A stretch of DNA of 64,000 nt from Actinopolyspora mzabensis (GCF_900101095.1 NZ_FNFM01000003.1:186001-250000), one strand, 5' to 3'; shown: positions 1 through 9,030, numbered from the stretch's first letter. Program-made: numbers and translations. The notes: generated from the letters alone by a model not told the origin.

Positions 1-607
1 CGAACACGAGGCTCGACCCCACCAGCCCGGTGAGCAGTGCCCAACGTGTTGCTGGCACCCAGGACGCGATCGCAGGCAGCATCGTGCCTCGGAAGATGAG
101 TTCCTCACCGGCGGCCTGCAGCGGCGTGGTCAGCACGATGACGAGGAGAAGCGCCCCCGTGGTACTGGTGATCCCGAAACCGGTCCAGCCGGTGTCGGCC
201 GGAGCGACGAGCGCCACCAGTGCGACACCCGCGGCGACCAGCAGAGTGGAGCTGCCGGAATACACTCTCCAACGTCGGGAGTCCAGCCGTCGCGAGGAGC
301 TCAGGAGGCTGCGCCAGGGCACCTCGGCGAGCCGTGCCACGAATGACACGGCCAACAAGCCTGTCACCGCTACGCTCAGGTTGTTCGCCAGAAGCGTCAG
401 TGGCGTCATCTCGTTCGTGAGCGGATCGTCCCTGCCCTCGATCATCGCAGCCACGTAGTAGAACACGATCTGCAGCAGGACCATGGCCACCGGTAGCAAC
501 GCGACGATCACCAGGGGTTTCCACCAGTTCATCCGGAGATGGGCGCCGAACGGCCGGGATGTGTCGATCGGCGCCGGAGTGGAGGTGTCGAGGGGACGAG
601 TAGGCAT
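1..607 (-). CDS. CPBP-family intramembrane metalloprotease (partial, C-terminus beyond window)
   Basis: The minus frame opens with ATG at 607 behind an AGGAG ribosome site about 6 bases upstream and runs off the left edge. The first ~200 residues are visible: a polar N-terminus followed by several hydrophobic segments. Near residue 168 stands AAGEELIFRG, the EExxxR motif of the CPBP (CAAX protease and bacteriocin-processing / Abi) family, followed by a second hydrophobic helix. Family members are membrane glutamyl proteases; their substrates are rarely known and none is indicated here. It lies 51 bp downstream of the membrane protein at 659-1318 on the same strand, so the two probably form one transcript. 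The later His motifs are outside the window. Confidence 0.85.
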   Translation of the reverse strand, partial: MPTRPLDTSTPAPIDTSRPFGAHLRMNWWKPLVIVALLPVAMVLLQIVFYYVAAMIEGRDDPLTNEMTPLTLLANNLSVAVTGLLAVSFVARLAEVPWRSLLSSSRRLDSRRWRVYSGSSTLLVAAGVALVALVAPADTGWTGFGITSTTGALLLVIVLTTPLQAAGEELIFRGTMLPAIASWVPATRWALLTGLVGSSLVF

Positions 608-658
608 CGCGCGCTCCTGGGGAGTTTGTGGTCGGCGAGAGAGGGCGGCGCTTCGAGA

Positions 659-1318
659 TCAGTTCGCCGCACCGTCGAGCAGCCAGTGGTATCGCAGGCG
701 GAGGGCTCGTTCCGTGCCGGCTACCGCGGCCGAGACGCCGAGCGTGAGGTTGAGCCACAGCGGCGGTCGGATCGGGGATTCGAAGCTTCCGAAGCGCTGG
801 GCTACGGGTGGGATCTGCGAAACCGGTTCGGCGATCTGCAGGAGGAGCAGGAAGGCGCCGATCAGGAGCAGGACCAGCGAGAGGAGACCGATACCGCGGC
901 TGATCACGGGATGTTTTCGGGCCAGGCGTGCTCGGCGTCCTTCTGCCGATCGGGGGTCGGGGACGAGTTGTCTCTCGGTGCCGTCGGCGCTCACGTAGTG
1001 ACAGCGCTTGATCCCGAAACCGCTCATCGCCACCTCGATCGTGCCGCCCTCGACGGGAAACGCGGCAGGGAGCTTCGAGACGGCGTACTGCCGATCGTCG
1101 AGGTAGAGCTGCGCCTCGACCTCCCCGGAACCCTGGTTCTGCCAGTGCCGCACGTCGACCGCGTAGTCCACGTGAGCTCCTGCGGGGCGCGGCAGACGGA
1201 CTCGGAACAGAGCGCGCCCCGGCAGCTGCCACCAGCGGAAGCGTTGCAGTGCTCGACCGTCACCCTCGCGCACACGTCTCGCGGCACGTCGACGTCGCCA
1301 CTCCTTGAACACGAACAC
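659..1318 (-). CDS. putative two-helix membrane protein of unknown function
   Basis: I do not recognise the family. The protein has a basic N-terminus, a soluble stretch with beta-like character, then a strong hydrophobic helix (GLLSLVLLLIGAFLLLL) and a second weaker one near the C-terminus. The start is uncertain: GTG at 1318 has an AGAGG-like site upstream, GTG at 1351 is the alternative, and an open frame continues to 1450. It is transcribed divergently from the TetR gene at 1420, and two palindromes between them (1345-1361 and 1377-1393) suggest that regulator controls it. The CPBP protease follows 51 bp downstream. Confidence 0.6.
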   Translation of the reverse strand: MFVFKEWRRRRAARRVREGDGRALQRFRWWQLPGRALFRVRLPRPAGAHVDYAVDVRHWQNQGSGEVEAQLYLDDRQYAVSKLPAAFPVEGGTIEVAMSGFGIKRCHYVSADGTERQLVPDPRSAEGRRARLARKHPVISRGIGLLSLVLLLIGAFLLLLQIAEPVSQIPPVAQRFGSFESPIRPPLWLNLTLGVSAAVAGTERALRLRYHWLLDGAAN

Positions 1319-1344
1319 CTCTCGAGTCCTCTTGGTGGGATGCT

Positions 1345-1361
1345 CCAACACACCGTGTTGG
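1345..1361. promoter_or_regulatory. putative TetR operator 1 (7-3-7 palindrome)
   Basis: CCAACAC-ACC-GTGTTGG is a perfect 7-bp inverted repeat with a 3-base spacer in the divergent interval between the membrane protein and the TetR gene. It shares the core CACNNNGTG with the second palindrome 32 bp away. If the membrane protein starts at 1351 this site would overlap its start codon. Confidence 0.6.
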
Positions 1362-1376
1362 TCTACCGAAGTCACG

Positions 1377-1393
1377 CTAGCACAGCGTGCTAG
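1377..1393. promoter_or_regulatory. putative TetR operator 2 (7-3-7 palindrome)
   Basis: CTAGCAC-AGC-GTGCTAG is a perfect 7-bp inverted repeat with a 3-base spacer, 27 bp before the TetR start. Centre-to-centre distance to operator 1 is 32 bp, about three helical turns, as expected for two dimers bound on one face. Confidence 0.65.
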
Positions 1394-1419
1394 TACAGTG
1401 TGTCGGAGGAGGTTGAACA

Positions 1420-2022
1420 GTGACAGCGGACGAGCAGAACATGAGTTCAAGGGACAGGATCATCGCGGCGGGCGCGGTGATGCTCGGTGAGGACGCGGGG
1501 GCACGGCTCAGCGTGCGCGCGGTGGCGGAGCGGGCCGGTGTCAGCACCGGCTCGCTCCGCCATCACTTTCCGACGCAGCGTGCGTTGCAGGACGCGGTGC
1601 TCGCACGCGTCTACGACGAGGTGGTCTCGGACGACCGGATCCACGACCGGACCGTCCCGGCCAGGGAACGGCTGATCGACTGCCTGCGGCTCGTGCTGAC
1701 CCCCACGGTCGGCGAACAGGCACGGCAGGCCTGGCTCACGGTCTTCCGGACATTCCTCGTCCCCGAGCAGACCGACGAGATCCGCGCGGCGTACCTGGGA
1801 ATGGAGCGTGAGGGTCAGCGTCGTGTGGAGTACTGGTTGAGCGTCCTGGTCGAGGAGGGCGCGCTCGCCGACGGCGACAACACTCGACGCGCCAGGTTTC
1901 TCTGCACCGTCCTCAATGGCCTGTCGGTCGAGCGGGCGTTCCCGGCCGAGGAATCGATTCTGCGGTCCGAGGCCGAGACGCTGCACACCGCGGTCGATTG
2001 CGTCCTGAGCTCTCCCGCTTGA
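1420..2022 (+). CDS. TetR/AcrR-family transcriptional regulator
   Basis: 200 residues, GTG start at 1420 behind a strong GGAGGAGG site. The N-terminal helix-turn-helix is clear at about residues 12-55 (VRAVAERAGVSTGSLRHHF, with the usual FP turn after it), followed by an all-helical ligand-binding domain of normal length. The ligand is unknown. It probably represses itself and the divergent membrane protein through the two palindromes at 1345-1393. Confidence 0.9.
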   Translation: MTADEQNMSSRDRIIAAGAVMLGEDAGARLSVRAVAERAGVSTGSLRHHFPTQRALQDAVLARVYDEVVSDDRIHDRTVPARERLIDCLRLVLTPTVGEQARQAWLTVFRTFLVPEQTDEIRAAYLGMEREGQRRVEYWLSVLVEEGALADGDNTRRARFLCTVLNGLSVERAFPAEESILRSEAETLHTAVDCVLSSPA

Positions 2023-2237
2023 TTCCGGACCAAAACCACCGGGGCCGGCTCGAACAGGGGCTGGAACGCCCGGTGCGGGCGAGGTCTACGGTCCACCGCG
2101 GTCGAGATGGCGGCCGAAGTTCGGCCATACGTGTTTCGTGGGGTGTGGCGAGGCCGGCTTGGTCCGACGGTCGACTCGCTCATCGACCGCCGGACACGAG
2201 ATCGACGGATCGCCGGAATCCCGCTCCACGGTGATTC

Positions 2238-3392
2238 TCACTTCAGCAGCGAGCGGGCCATCACCATGCGCTGGATCTGGTTGGTTCCCTCGTAGATCTG
2301 GGTGATCTTGGCGTCGCGCATCATGCGTTCGACCGGGAAGTCGCGGGTGTACCCCGCTCCGCCGAACAGCTGCACCGCGTTGGTGGTGACCTCCATGGCC
2401 ACGTCCGAGGCGTAGCACTTGGCCGCGGCGGAGATGAAACCGAGGTTGCCCTCCTCACGTTCGGCACGCGCCGCCGAGACGTAGATCATGTGTCGTGCCG
2501 CCTCGATCTTCATCGCCATGTCGGCGAGCATGAACTGCACGCCCTGGAAGTCGGCGATGGCCTGCCCGAACTGCTTGCGCTCCTTGACGTAGTCCACGGC
2601 GGCGTCGAGCGCTCCCTGCGCGATCCCCAGTGCCTGCGCCCCGATCGTGGGGCGGGTGTGGTCCAGGGTCCGCAGCGCGGTCTTGAAACCGGTGCCCGGC
2701 TCCCCGATGATGCGGTCCTCCGGGATGGTGCAGTCGTTGAAGTGGAGTTCGGCGGTCGGTGATCCCTTGATCCCGAGTTTTTTCTCCTTGCCCCCGACCT
2801 CGAACCCCGGATCGTCGGCGTGGACGACGAAAGCGCTGATTCCGTTCGGGCCCTTGTCCGGATCGGTGACCGCCATGACCGTGTACCAACTGGACTCCCC
2901 ACCGTTGGTGATCCAGCACTTGGTGCCGTTGAGTACCCAGTCGTTGCCGTCCCGGCGTGCCCGCGTCTTCATCGCGGCCGCGTCCGAGCCCGCCTCCCGC
3001 TCGGAAAGCGCGTAGGATGCGGTGTGCTCACCCGCCGCGATGGACGGCAGCACCTTGTGCTTGAGTTCCTCGGAGGCCGACAGCAGGATCGGCATCGTTC
3101 CGAGCTTGTTCACCGCCGGGATCAGTGAGGAAGAGGCACAGACCCTGGCCACTTCCTCGATGACGATGCAGGTGGCCACGGAGTCCGCTCCCTGCCCGCC
3201 GTAGGCCTCCGGAACGTGAACCCCGGCGAACCCCGACTTCGACAGCGCGTGGAAGGCCTCCCTCGGGTAGCGTTCCTGCTCGTCGCACTCCGCCGCGTAG
3301 GGTGCGATCTCCTTCTCCGAGAGCGAGCGGACAGCTTCCCGGAGCGCTTCGTGCTCTTCGGAGAGCTGGTAGGTGTCGAAGTTCGAATCCAC
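2238..3392 (-). CDS. fadE25: acyl-CoA dehydrogenase, FadE25 type
   Basis: 384 residues from GTG at 3392, chosen because AGGAGG lies 6 bases upstream; the frame stays open to 3494 without another good site. The sequence follows mycobacterial FadE25 closely: VATCIVIEEVARV, the FAD-binding YALSEREAGSDA, KCWITNGG, LGIKGSPT, and the C-terminal IYEGTNQIQRMV, whose Glu is the catalytic base in this family. It would oxidise acyl-CoA to trans-2-enoyl-CoA in beta-oxidation or branched-chain amino acid breakdown, passing electrons to ETF. The TetR gene at 3556 is divergent and is its likely regulator. Confidence 0.92.
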   Translation of the reverse strand: MDSNFDTYQLSEEHEALREAVRSLSEKEIAPYAAECDEQERYPREAFHALSKSGFAGVHVPEAYGGQGADSVATCIVIEEVARVCASSSLIPAVNKLGTMPILLSASEELKHKVLPSIAAGEHTASYALSEREAGSDAAAMKTRARRDGNDWVLNGTKCWITNGGESSWYTVMAVTDPDKGPNGISAFVVHADDPGFEVGGKEKKLGIKGSPTAELHFNDCTIPEDRIIGEPGTGFKTALRTLDHTRPTIGAQALGIAQGALDAAVDYVKERKQFGQAIADFQGVQFMLADMAMKIEAARHMIYVSAARAEREEGNLGFISAAAKCYASDVAMEVTTNAVQLFGGAGYTRDFPVERMMRDAKITQIYEGTNQIQRMVMARSLLK

Positions 3393-3555
3393 GAGAGAGT
3401 CCTCCTGGTACGTGCCACGGCCGTAGCCGGACTTCCTGCTGTTTCTGACTTGGGAACACACCCTAAACTGGCATCGCGTGCCACGGTGCGCCATGTTATC
3501 GCGATATTAACGGCACTGGGTGCCATCGGCAATCGTGGCCTGCTACATTTCCGGC

Positions 3556-4308
3556 ATGTCCGAGGGGAACTCCGGTGAGTCCAAGCCGCGCGCGGGCCGT
3601 ACGGCGGACGGACGCCGTCAACTGCGTGGTGCGCTGGCCGTGGCCGCGCTCGACCTGTTCGCCGCCAAGGGCTACGAGTCGACCACCGTCGAGGACATCG
3701 TGGCGGCTGTGGGGGTCGGGCGGCGCACGTTTTTCCGGCACTTCCGCTCCAAGGAGGAAGTGGTGTTCCCGGACCACGAGGAGCGTCTCGCCGGAGTCGT
3801 ACGCGAGCTCGACGACGCTGGTGACTCCGAGCCGCCGATGACGGTGGTGTGCCGTACCGCGGAGACGGTGCTGGACATGTACCTGGCAGACCCCGAGGTT
3901 TCGCTGAAGCGCTTCGAACTGACCAGGCAGGTTCCCTCGCTGCGCGACCGCGAGATCGTCAGCATCGATGGTTACCAGCGGGTCTTCGCCCGGTATCTCC
4001 GGCGGAGATTCTCGGAACGAGCCGACGCGAAGCTGCGGGCCGCTGTCACCGCCGCCACGGTCGTGGCCACGCACAACCACGTGCTGCGCCGTTGGTTGAA
4101 GAGCGGGGGAGGGTTCGACGCGCGTGCCGCCCTGCGGGAAGCGCTGCACGGGGTGACGGCCGACGACACTCGTGTCTCGGCTGCGGAGTCGACCGCCGAC
4201 ACCGACGAGGTCGTTGTCGGGGTCGTTCGCACCTCGACATCCGTGCACGCGGTGCGTGACCGGATCGAGGGTGTGCTGCGCGAGATGGGCGGGAACGACT
4301 CGGACTGA
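3556..4308 (+). CDS. TetR-family transcriptional regulator
   Basis: 250 residues from ATG at 3556. The helix-turn-helix is at about residues 25-68 (TVEDIVAAVGVGRRTFFRHF), then SKEEVVFPDHEE, typical of the TetR group with an FFRHF recognition helix. The C-terminal domain (VVATHNHVLRRWL) is that of regulators near lipid and acyl-CoA genes. It is divergent from FadE25 with 163 bp between the two starts, so it plausibly controls fatty-acid oxidation; that link rests on position only. Confidence 0.88.
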   Translation: MSEGNSGESKPRAGRTADGRRQLRGALAVAALDLFAAKGYESTTVEDIVAAVGVGRRTFFRHFRSKEEVVFPDHEERLAGVVRELDDAGDSEPPMTVVCRTAETVLDMYLADPEVSLKRFELTRQVPSLRDREIVSIDGYQRVFARYLRRRFSERADAKLRAAVTAATVVATHNHVLRRWLKSGGGFDARAALREALHGVTADDTRVSAAESTADTDEVVVGVVRTSTSVHAVRDRIEGVLREMGGNDSD

Positions 4309-4477
4309 GCAAGCCGCTCCGACGCTCGAGGTGTGCTCGGGACCGGGTAAGGGAATGTGTGCGAAATTCCTGCCACGAGACGGCACGGACCGCGTCAGTG
4401 CCCCAACTCCGCTGCTCGTCCACGAGGACTTCGGGGAATTGAGCCCGTGTCCTCCCGCTCGTCGATACTCTGCGGTT

Positions 4478-5332
4478 ATGCATGATCCAGCCGCTCGTGC
4501 TATCGCCCACGTGACCTCGTTGGCCACCGGCGAGCCGGTAAAGTCCTCGTTGCGGGTGACGCTGCATTTCCACCCCGACCGACTGGTGGACGGGGTACCG
4601 ATCCTGGAGCGCATGGCCCACGACGGGGTGTACCGGTCGCAGTTCGAGACCGGGACGAGCAACGGGGGACTGACCGCGCACCCCGGCGGTGACCGCTGGC
4701 GGTGGGAGAGCCGGATCTTCGCCGGGGTCTACGACGAGGCGCCGGCGGCTCACCGGCCGAAGTACGGCTCGCTGAACTTCCGTCACCGCCGGGTCGGCGG
4801 CTCACCACGCTTCGGCTCGGCTCACCTGCGACTGGCCCGACACGTCTTGGCCCGCACCACGTTCTGCTACCCGGACAGTGTGTTCGAACCGCGCCACTTC
4901 GGTGTCGCCTCGCGGATTTCGAAGCTGATCGCGCTGGCCGAGACCGACGGCAGGGATCCGCTCGACGACTACGTCGAGGCCCACGTGCACGGTGCGGTCG
5001 ACTTCGACCGGGATGTCGAAGCATTGGTGCTCGACCCCTGCTATCGCGGTACCCCCACGGAAACCGCGGCCGGTCGGCTGGCCTGTCCGATCGAATGGCA
5101 CGGTGGATTCACCCTGCCCACTGCCGAACTGCACGGCCACCCCGAGTATCGAGGCCCCGAGTTCGTGCGGCTCGGCGTGTCCCTGGCCCGGGACGGCCGT
5201 CTGGACCCGCGGATCATCGGCGACGCCTCGCGTGCCGGTCACCACGACGAACAGGCACTCAAACGTGTGTGGCACTGCGTCGCGAGGTTCGGCTCCGCCG
5301 AACTAACGGTCAGCGCCCCCAACAGTTCCTAA
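4478..5332 (+). CDS. DUF3626 domain protein
   Basis: 284 residues from ATG at 4478. Recognised by family-like stretches such as GVYRSQFETGTSNGGLTA, GDRWRWESRIF, KYGSLNFR, GSAHLRLA and TTFCYPDS, and a His/Asp-rich segment (DDYVEAHVHG). DUF3626 proteins are actinobacterial and lack an established function; the conserved charged and His residues suggest an enzyme, which is only a guess. The last 23 bp overlap the end of the convergent SRPBCC gene. Confidence 0.8.
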   Translation: MHDPAARAIAHVTSLATGEPVKSSLRVTLHFHPDRLVDGVPILERMAHDGVYRSQFETGTSNGGLTAHPGGDRWRWESRIFAGVYDEAPAAHRPKYGSLNFRHRRVGGSPRFGSAHLRLARHVLARTTFCYPDSVFEPRHFGVASRISKLIALAETDGRDPLDDYVEAHVHGAVDFDRDVEALVLDPCYRGTPTETAAGRLACPIEWHGGFTLPTAELHGHPEYRGPEFVRLGVSLARDGRLDPRIIGDASRAGHHDEQALKRVWHCVARFGSAELTVSAPNSS

Positions 5333-5852
5333 CCGCCGAGGGGTCAGCCTCGGGACGTCGGTGCGGGAGCTGGGCTAGATGATGGAGGGAGTTGGTCAGG
5401 TGCTCAGGGCCGAACGGCGGGAACCGGAGGTATTCCCGGATGGACTGCGGCACCGCCGACCAGTCATAGGTGAGCGTGACCTCGGTCCCGGACGGTCCGG
5501 ACGGCACAAGGTCGTAGCGCCAGAACCAGCCCCCGAACTCCAGGTGACCGTCGCCCTTGGGGTCGTAACCCGTCAGCCAGCCAATGGCTCGCGGCGGGTC
5601 GAGTACGTGGACCTTGTTGGCCACCTGGTAGTCACCGTCTTGAGCGTCAGGGTGATACATGTCCATCCGGAAGATCTGTCCCACCTCTCGCAGTGTCGCT
5701 CTGTCGACGGGTTCCTGAACCCAGCCGGTGCCATCGATCGCAGGATGCGTCCTCGGGTCCGCCAGCACTGCGAACACCTTCTCGGTGGGTACGTCGAGAG
5801 TCAGGGTGGCGCTCACGTTCTCCTGGTCCACGGTATGCACGCTCCTCGCCAT
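5310..5852 (-). CDS. SRPBCC-family (polyketide cyclase/START-like) protein
   Basis: 180 residues. The pattern ATLTLDVPTEKVFAVLADP at the N-terminus, the central GDYQVANKVHVLDPPRAIGW and the C-terminal TEVTLTYDWSAVP are typical of the helix-grip SRPBCC fold used for binding hydrophobic ligands or ring closure. ATG at 5852 has a weak ribosome site; GTG at 5840 (preceded by GAGGAG-like bases) is an alternative. It ends inside the last codons of the convergent DUF3626 gene. The ligand is unknown. Confidence 0.75.
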   Translation of the reverse strand: MARSVHTVDQENVSATLTLDVPTEKVFAVLADPRTHPAIDGTGWVQEPVDRATLREVGQIFRMDMYHPDAQDGDYQVANKVHVLDPPRAIGWLTGYDPKGDGHLEFGGWFWRYDLVPSGPSGTEVTLTYDWSAVPQSIREYLRFPPFGPEHLTNSLHHLAQLPHRRPEADPSAVRNCWGR

Positions 5853-5976
5853 GTCGTTTCGGCCCCGCGCAGGCGCGGAAGGGAAAGTCCATTATGCAGC
5901 CGAGGCGGCACTGCGGAACTCTTCAATTCTTCGACTTCTTAGGTAGTTCTGTGTTGTTCTGTGCTGAAATGTTCCG

Positions 5977-6730
5977 GTGAGGCTGAAGGAGTGGGCGCGG
6001 GAGCTGGAGGGGGCGTATCAGCTTGCCACCGGCACGATCCTGGTCGAATCGTCCGCAGCGGAGTCCGAGTTGAACGGCAACCGGCCGAAACTCCGCAAGG
6101 TGTTGTCGGGCCCGACCGTTACCGTGCTGGTCGTGGAACACCGCGACCGGCTGGCCCGCTTCGGCGTCGAATACCTTGATGCCGCGTTGTCCGCCCAGTC
6201 CCGCCGCATCGTCGTCCTCGACACCGCCGAAGTGGACGACGACCGGGCGCAGCGGAAACTGCGCCGACGGCAGCGCCCAGCCTATCGCCGGCGCGGGCCG
6301 GACCGTCGTACCGGGCGGCGGCCCTCAAACCGGTGGCGCACGACCCAGCAGCACACACAGGTCGCCAACGCCCGCCGCGACGCGCTGCACAAGCTGTCCA
6401 CCCGGCTGGTGGCCGACCGCTGGTATCCCAGCCCCCAGACCTGCTCAGACCGCGGCGCGGTGAAAGCCAAACTGTGCCTGTCCGAGCGGAACTTCACCTG
6501 CGATCACTGCGGCCACACTGCTGACCGTGACTACAACGCGGCCCGCAACCGCTTCCAGGGGCATAACTACCCGGATCCAACGGCCTGCTGGAGGCCCGCA
6601 GTTTGCTACCGCCACCGCGAGCCGAAGCCGTGGTCGAAGCCATGGAACCACCTCCGGAGGAGGACCTCCGGAAACTCAACGGCGAGGAATCTCGTCGTGG
6701 CTCCCAGCCTGTCTGCCCGTATCCGATCGA
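5977..6730 (+). mobile_element. decayed IS607-type element (tnpA serine recombinase plus tnpB remnants)
   Basis: The start (GTG AGG CTG AAG GAG TGG) gives RLKEWARELEGAYQ, the MerR-like head of IS607 TnpA. The sequence then jumps to TVLVVEHRDRLARFGVEYLD and VLDTAEVDDD, the late part of the same serine recombinase, so the catalytic Ser segment has been deleted. From about 6380 comes a TnpB tail: ADRWYPSPQTCSDRGAVKAK, TCDHCG and DRDYNAARN, that is the zinc ribbon and last RuvC motif. The first CxxC is broken (CSDR). Both genes are dead. The deletions preserve the frame, so an open frame runs on into the DHFR-family gene at 6751. Confidence 0.8.
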
Positions 6731-6750
6731 CCGCACTCTCGGAGAGCCTC

Positions 6751-7329
6751 ATGCCCGCTACTTACACCTTCGACGTTTTTTCCAGCCTCGACGGCTTCGG
6801 TGCCGCCGGCGGAAACTGGAGCGGCTACTGGGGTAAGCAAGGCCCCGAGCTTCTCGACCACCGCCTCGCCCGCTACAACGAGGAGCAGCGGATGGTCTTC
6901 GGGGCCAACACGTACCGGGCGTTCACGCAGCTGCTCGCCGCGAGCACTGAGGACTCCGATGTGCGTGACCCGTGGGTTACGCGGATGAGGAGCCTGCAGG
7001 CGACGGTCGTGTCGAGTACGCTGCAAGACCCCCTCGACTGGCCCGACGGAAAAGTTGTCAACGGTGATGCCGTCGAGGTCGTCACTCGGCTCAAGGAGGA
7101 GTCCGAGGTGCCGTTGCGCTCGCACGGCAGCCTGTCGATGAATCGGGCGCTGATGGCTGCCGGTCTGGTCGACCGCGTTCAGGTGACGCTGTTCCCGGTG
7201 ATCACCGGCCGAACCGGCCTGGACCCGATCTTCCGGGGCGCGGCAGACTTCGACCTCGAACTGCTCGAGCACCGGACGTTCGACGGCCACATCCAAGAGC
7301 TCATCTATCGCCCCAGCCTGCATGGCTGA
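6751..7329 (+). CDS. dihydrofolate reductase / RibD-C family protein
   Basis: 192 residues from ATG at 6751, with GGAGAG just upstream. TFDVFSSLDGFGA near the start and RMVFGANTYR are the hallmark strands of the RibD C-terminal/DHFR-like fold, and the last third (LMAAGLVDRVQVTLFPVITG) matches as well. Such proteins are NAD(P)H-dependent reductases whose substrates are seldom known. The upstream IS607 remnant is in frame but ends before this start. A second family member lies at 51465-52049. Confidence 0.82.
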   Translation: MPATYTFDVFSSLDGFGAAGGNWSGYWGKQGPELLDHRLARYNEEQRMVFGANTYRAFTQLLAASTEDSDVRDPWVTRMRSLQATVVSSTLQDPLDWPDGKVVNGDAVEVVTRLKEESEVPLRSHGSLSMNRALMAAGLVDRVQVTLFPVITGRTGLDPIFRGAADFDLELLEHRTFDGHIQELIYRPSLHG

Positions 7330-7503
7330 GTCCAGCCATAGTCCAGAGGGGATGCGCGTAGCCTCGTGATCGTAGCGCATGCTTTGTAAATTGCATCTGT
7401 TGTTTCAGTGTTCGCTAAAATAAATCGACAAAAACCGACGAACCAAAACAGACAACAAGACCGGCGGAGATCAGAGGACTCTGCCCTAAGTCAACAAAGG
7501 CAG

Positions 7504-7968
7504 TCAGAGCTCAAGCGTCATGTGGACACTGTTGGCGCCGGTTACAGGGTCCCCGAACGGTTCACAGGTTCGGAACCCGGCCGATTCGTACAGCAGGCGC
7601 GCGGGAGTGAAGGCCGCGTTGCTTCCGGTCTCCAGGCTTATTCGTGCGTAGCCGTTCGAGTCGGCCCATGCCACGAGTTGCCGCAGCATCGCGCGTCCCA
7701 CACCGCGTTCCCGGGCCGACTCGGCAGTGTGCATCGACTTGAGCTCCAGGTGGAACGATTCGATCCGTTTGAGCGCCCCGATGGCCAACAGTTCGGAGCC
7801 GTCGCGCAGGCCGAAGAGGGAGACGTTCTCCGCGTCGAGTGCGGTCTCGTCGAGCGCGTAGCACTCCTCGGCCGGGCTGTGGTCCCGGGTGAACCTCAGG
7901 TGCCGATCCAGCAGTGCTCGTACATCCTCGGAGCTGGGGTCCTCGGCTCGGAGTTCGAGATCACTCAT
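7504..7968 (-). CDS. GNAT-family N-acetyltransferase
   Basis: 154 residues from ATG at 7968. LKSMHTAESARERGVGRAML is the GNAT motif A with the acetyl-CoA pyrophosphate loop (R-x-x-G-V-G), followed by LVAWADSNGYARISLETGS and ARLLYESAGFRTCEPFGD (motif B). The closest known group is PanZ/YjgM-like small-molecule acetyltransferases; the substrate is unknown. The 174 bp on its 3' side (7330-7503) are unusually AT-rich for this genome and hold no gene that I can see. Confidence 0.87.
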   Translation of the reverse strand: MSDLELRAEDPSSEDVRALLDRHLRFTRDHSPAEECYALDETALDAENVSLFGLRDGSELLAIGALKRIESFHLELKSMHTAESARERGVGRAMLRQLVAWADSNGYARISLETGSNAAFTPARLLYESAGFRTCEPFGDPVTGANSVHMTLEL

Positions 7969-8180
7969 CAGGGGCGTTCTGCCATGTGTTTCCGCCGCCG
8001 ATGGCGTATCCGCACGGCCGTTCCGAGCTTCCCCTTGGCCGCGGACTCCGTTGCTCGAGGTATGCGGCATGATCGCGAGCGGTGTCCTCCTTCCCTGAGC
8101 GGCGGTACGGTCTCGGCAGTCGTGTGGCACCGGCAGTGATCGTGCTCGACCACAGCCCGCTGAACGCAAGGAACAACGGT

Positions 8181-8963
8181 ATGGACACGGCGATTTTCAC
8201 GGCTTTCGACGGCGCCGAGATCGCGTATCACACCTGGGAACCACGGGTAGCCGCCGAGGGGTTGCCTCCGGTGGTGCTGCAGCACGGTTTCGCGGCGAGC
8301 ACTGAGTCGAACTGGGTGGGACCGGGTGTGGTCGACGCGCTGCTCGAATCCGGTCGCCGGGTCATCGGTGTCGATGCACGTGGGCACGGTCGTTCGCAGC
8401 TGAGCGAGGATCCCGCCTTCTTCGGTGAGCGGAACATGTCCCGCGACCACCGGGCGTTGTTCGATCTTCTGGAGCTGCCCCAGGTCGATCTGGTCGGGTA
8501 CTCGATGGGAGCGGTCGTTTCGTTGCTCACGGCCAGTCGTGATGGTCGCGTTCGGCGCTTGGTGGTGGGTGGGGTAGGTGGGGCTGTCGTCGAGCTCGGA
8601 GGGGTCGACACCGGCGCGTTGGATGGTGGTGGGGCACTGGTTTCGGCACTGCGTACCGATGAACCCGCGAACCTGACCGGCCCGGCCGCGGAGTTCCGTA
8701 GGTTCGCCGAGGTCACCGGCGCCGATCTTCCCTCACTGGCGGCGCAGGCCGAGGCGGTCCACGACGAACCGATCGAGTTGGAGGCGATCAACGCCCCGAC
8801 CGTGCTGATCGCGGGTACCGAGGACCATTTGGCCCGAGATCCCGAACGGCTCGTCGCGGCACTTCCGCACGCCACCCTGTCCACCCTCGCCGGTGATCAC
8901 CTCGGGGTGGTGGGCAATGGTGCTTTCGCCTCCACCATCGTCGGTTTCCTGGACGTGGGCTGA
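8181..8963 (+). CDS. alpha/beta-fold hydrolase
   Basis: 260 residues from ATG at 8181 (AAGGAAC upstream). VVLQHGFAAST is the oxyanion-hole strand, VDARGHGRS the usual next turn, VGYSMGAVVS the nucleophile elbow with the catalytic Ser, GTEDHLA holds the acid and AGDHLGV the catalytic His. Family members are esterases, lipases or related hydrolases; specificity cannot be read. It ends 23 bp before the target-site duplication of the Tn3-type transposon, which inserted just behind it. Confidence 0.88.
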   Translation: MDTAIFTAFDGAEIAYHTWEPRVAAEGLPPVVLQHGFAASTESNWVGPGVVDALLESGRRVIGVDARGHGRSQLSEDPAFFGERNMSRDHRALFDLLELPQVDLVGYSMGAVVSLLTASRDGRVRRLVVGGVGGAVVELGGVDTGALDGGGALVSALRTDEPANLTGPAAEFRRFAEVTGADLPSLAAQAEAVHDEPIELEAINAPTVLIAGTEDHLARDPERLVAALPHATLSTLAGDHLGVVGNGAFASTIVGFLDVG

Positions 8964-8990
8964 CCATTCGTACTTGAGAGCGCTCGCCAC

Positions 8991-9028
8991 GGGGCTTGAG
9001 GAACATCCGAACGACAGACGGCGCTAAG
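8991..9028 (+). repeat. left terminal inverted repeat of the Tn3-type transposon
   Basis: 38 bp beginning GGGGCTTGAGGAACATCC and ending GGCGCTAAG. Positions 12-37 are identical to the inverted right end. Preceded directly by the target duplication GCCAC at 8986-8990. Confidence 0.93.
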
Positions 9029-9030
9029 CT

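Noticed and set aside
105-1232. Long open frames opposite real genes (for example 105-1232, 4046-4786, 16342-17694, 28413-29522)
   Set aside because: Arg/Pro/Gly-rich products without motifs, mirror frames of high-GC genes with known families on the other strand.
3381-3395. GTTCGAATCC resembling a tRNA T-loop
   Set aside because: It lies in the first codons of FadE25 and no cloverleaf can be formed around it.
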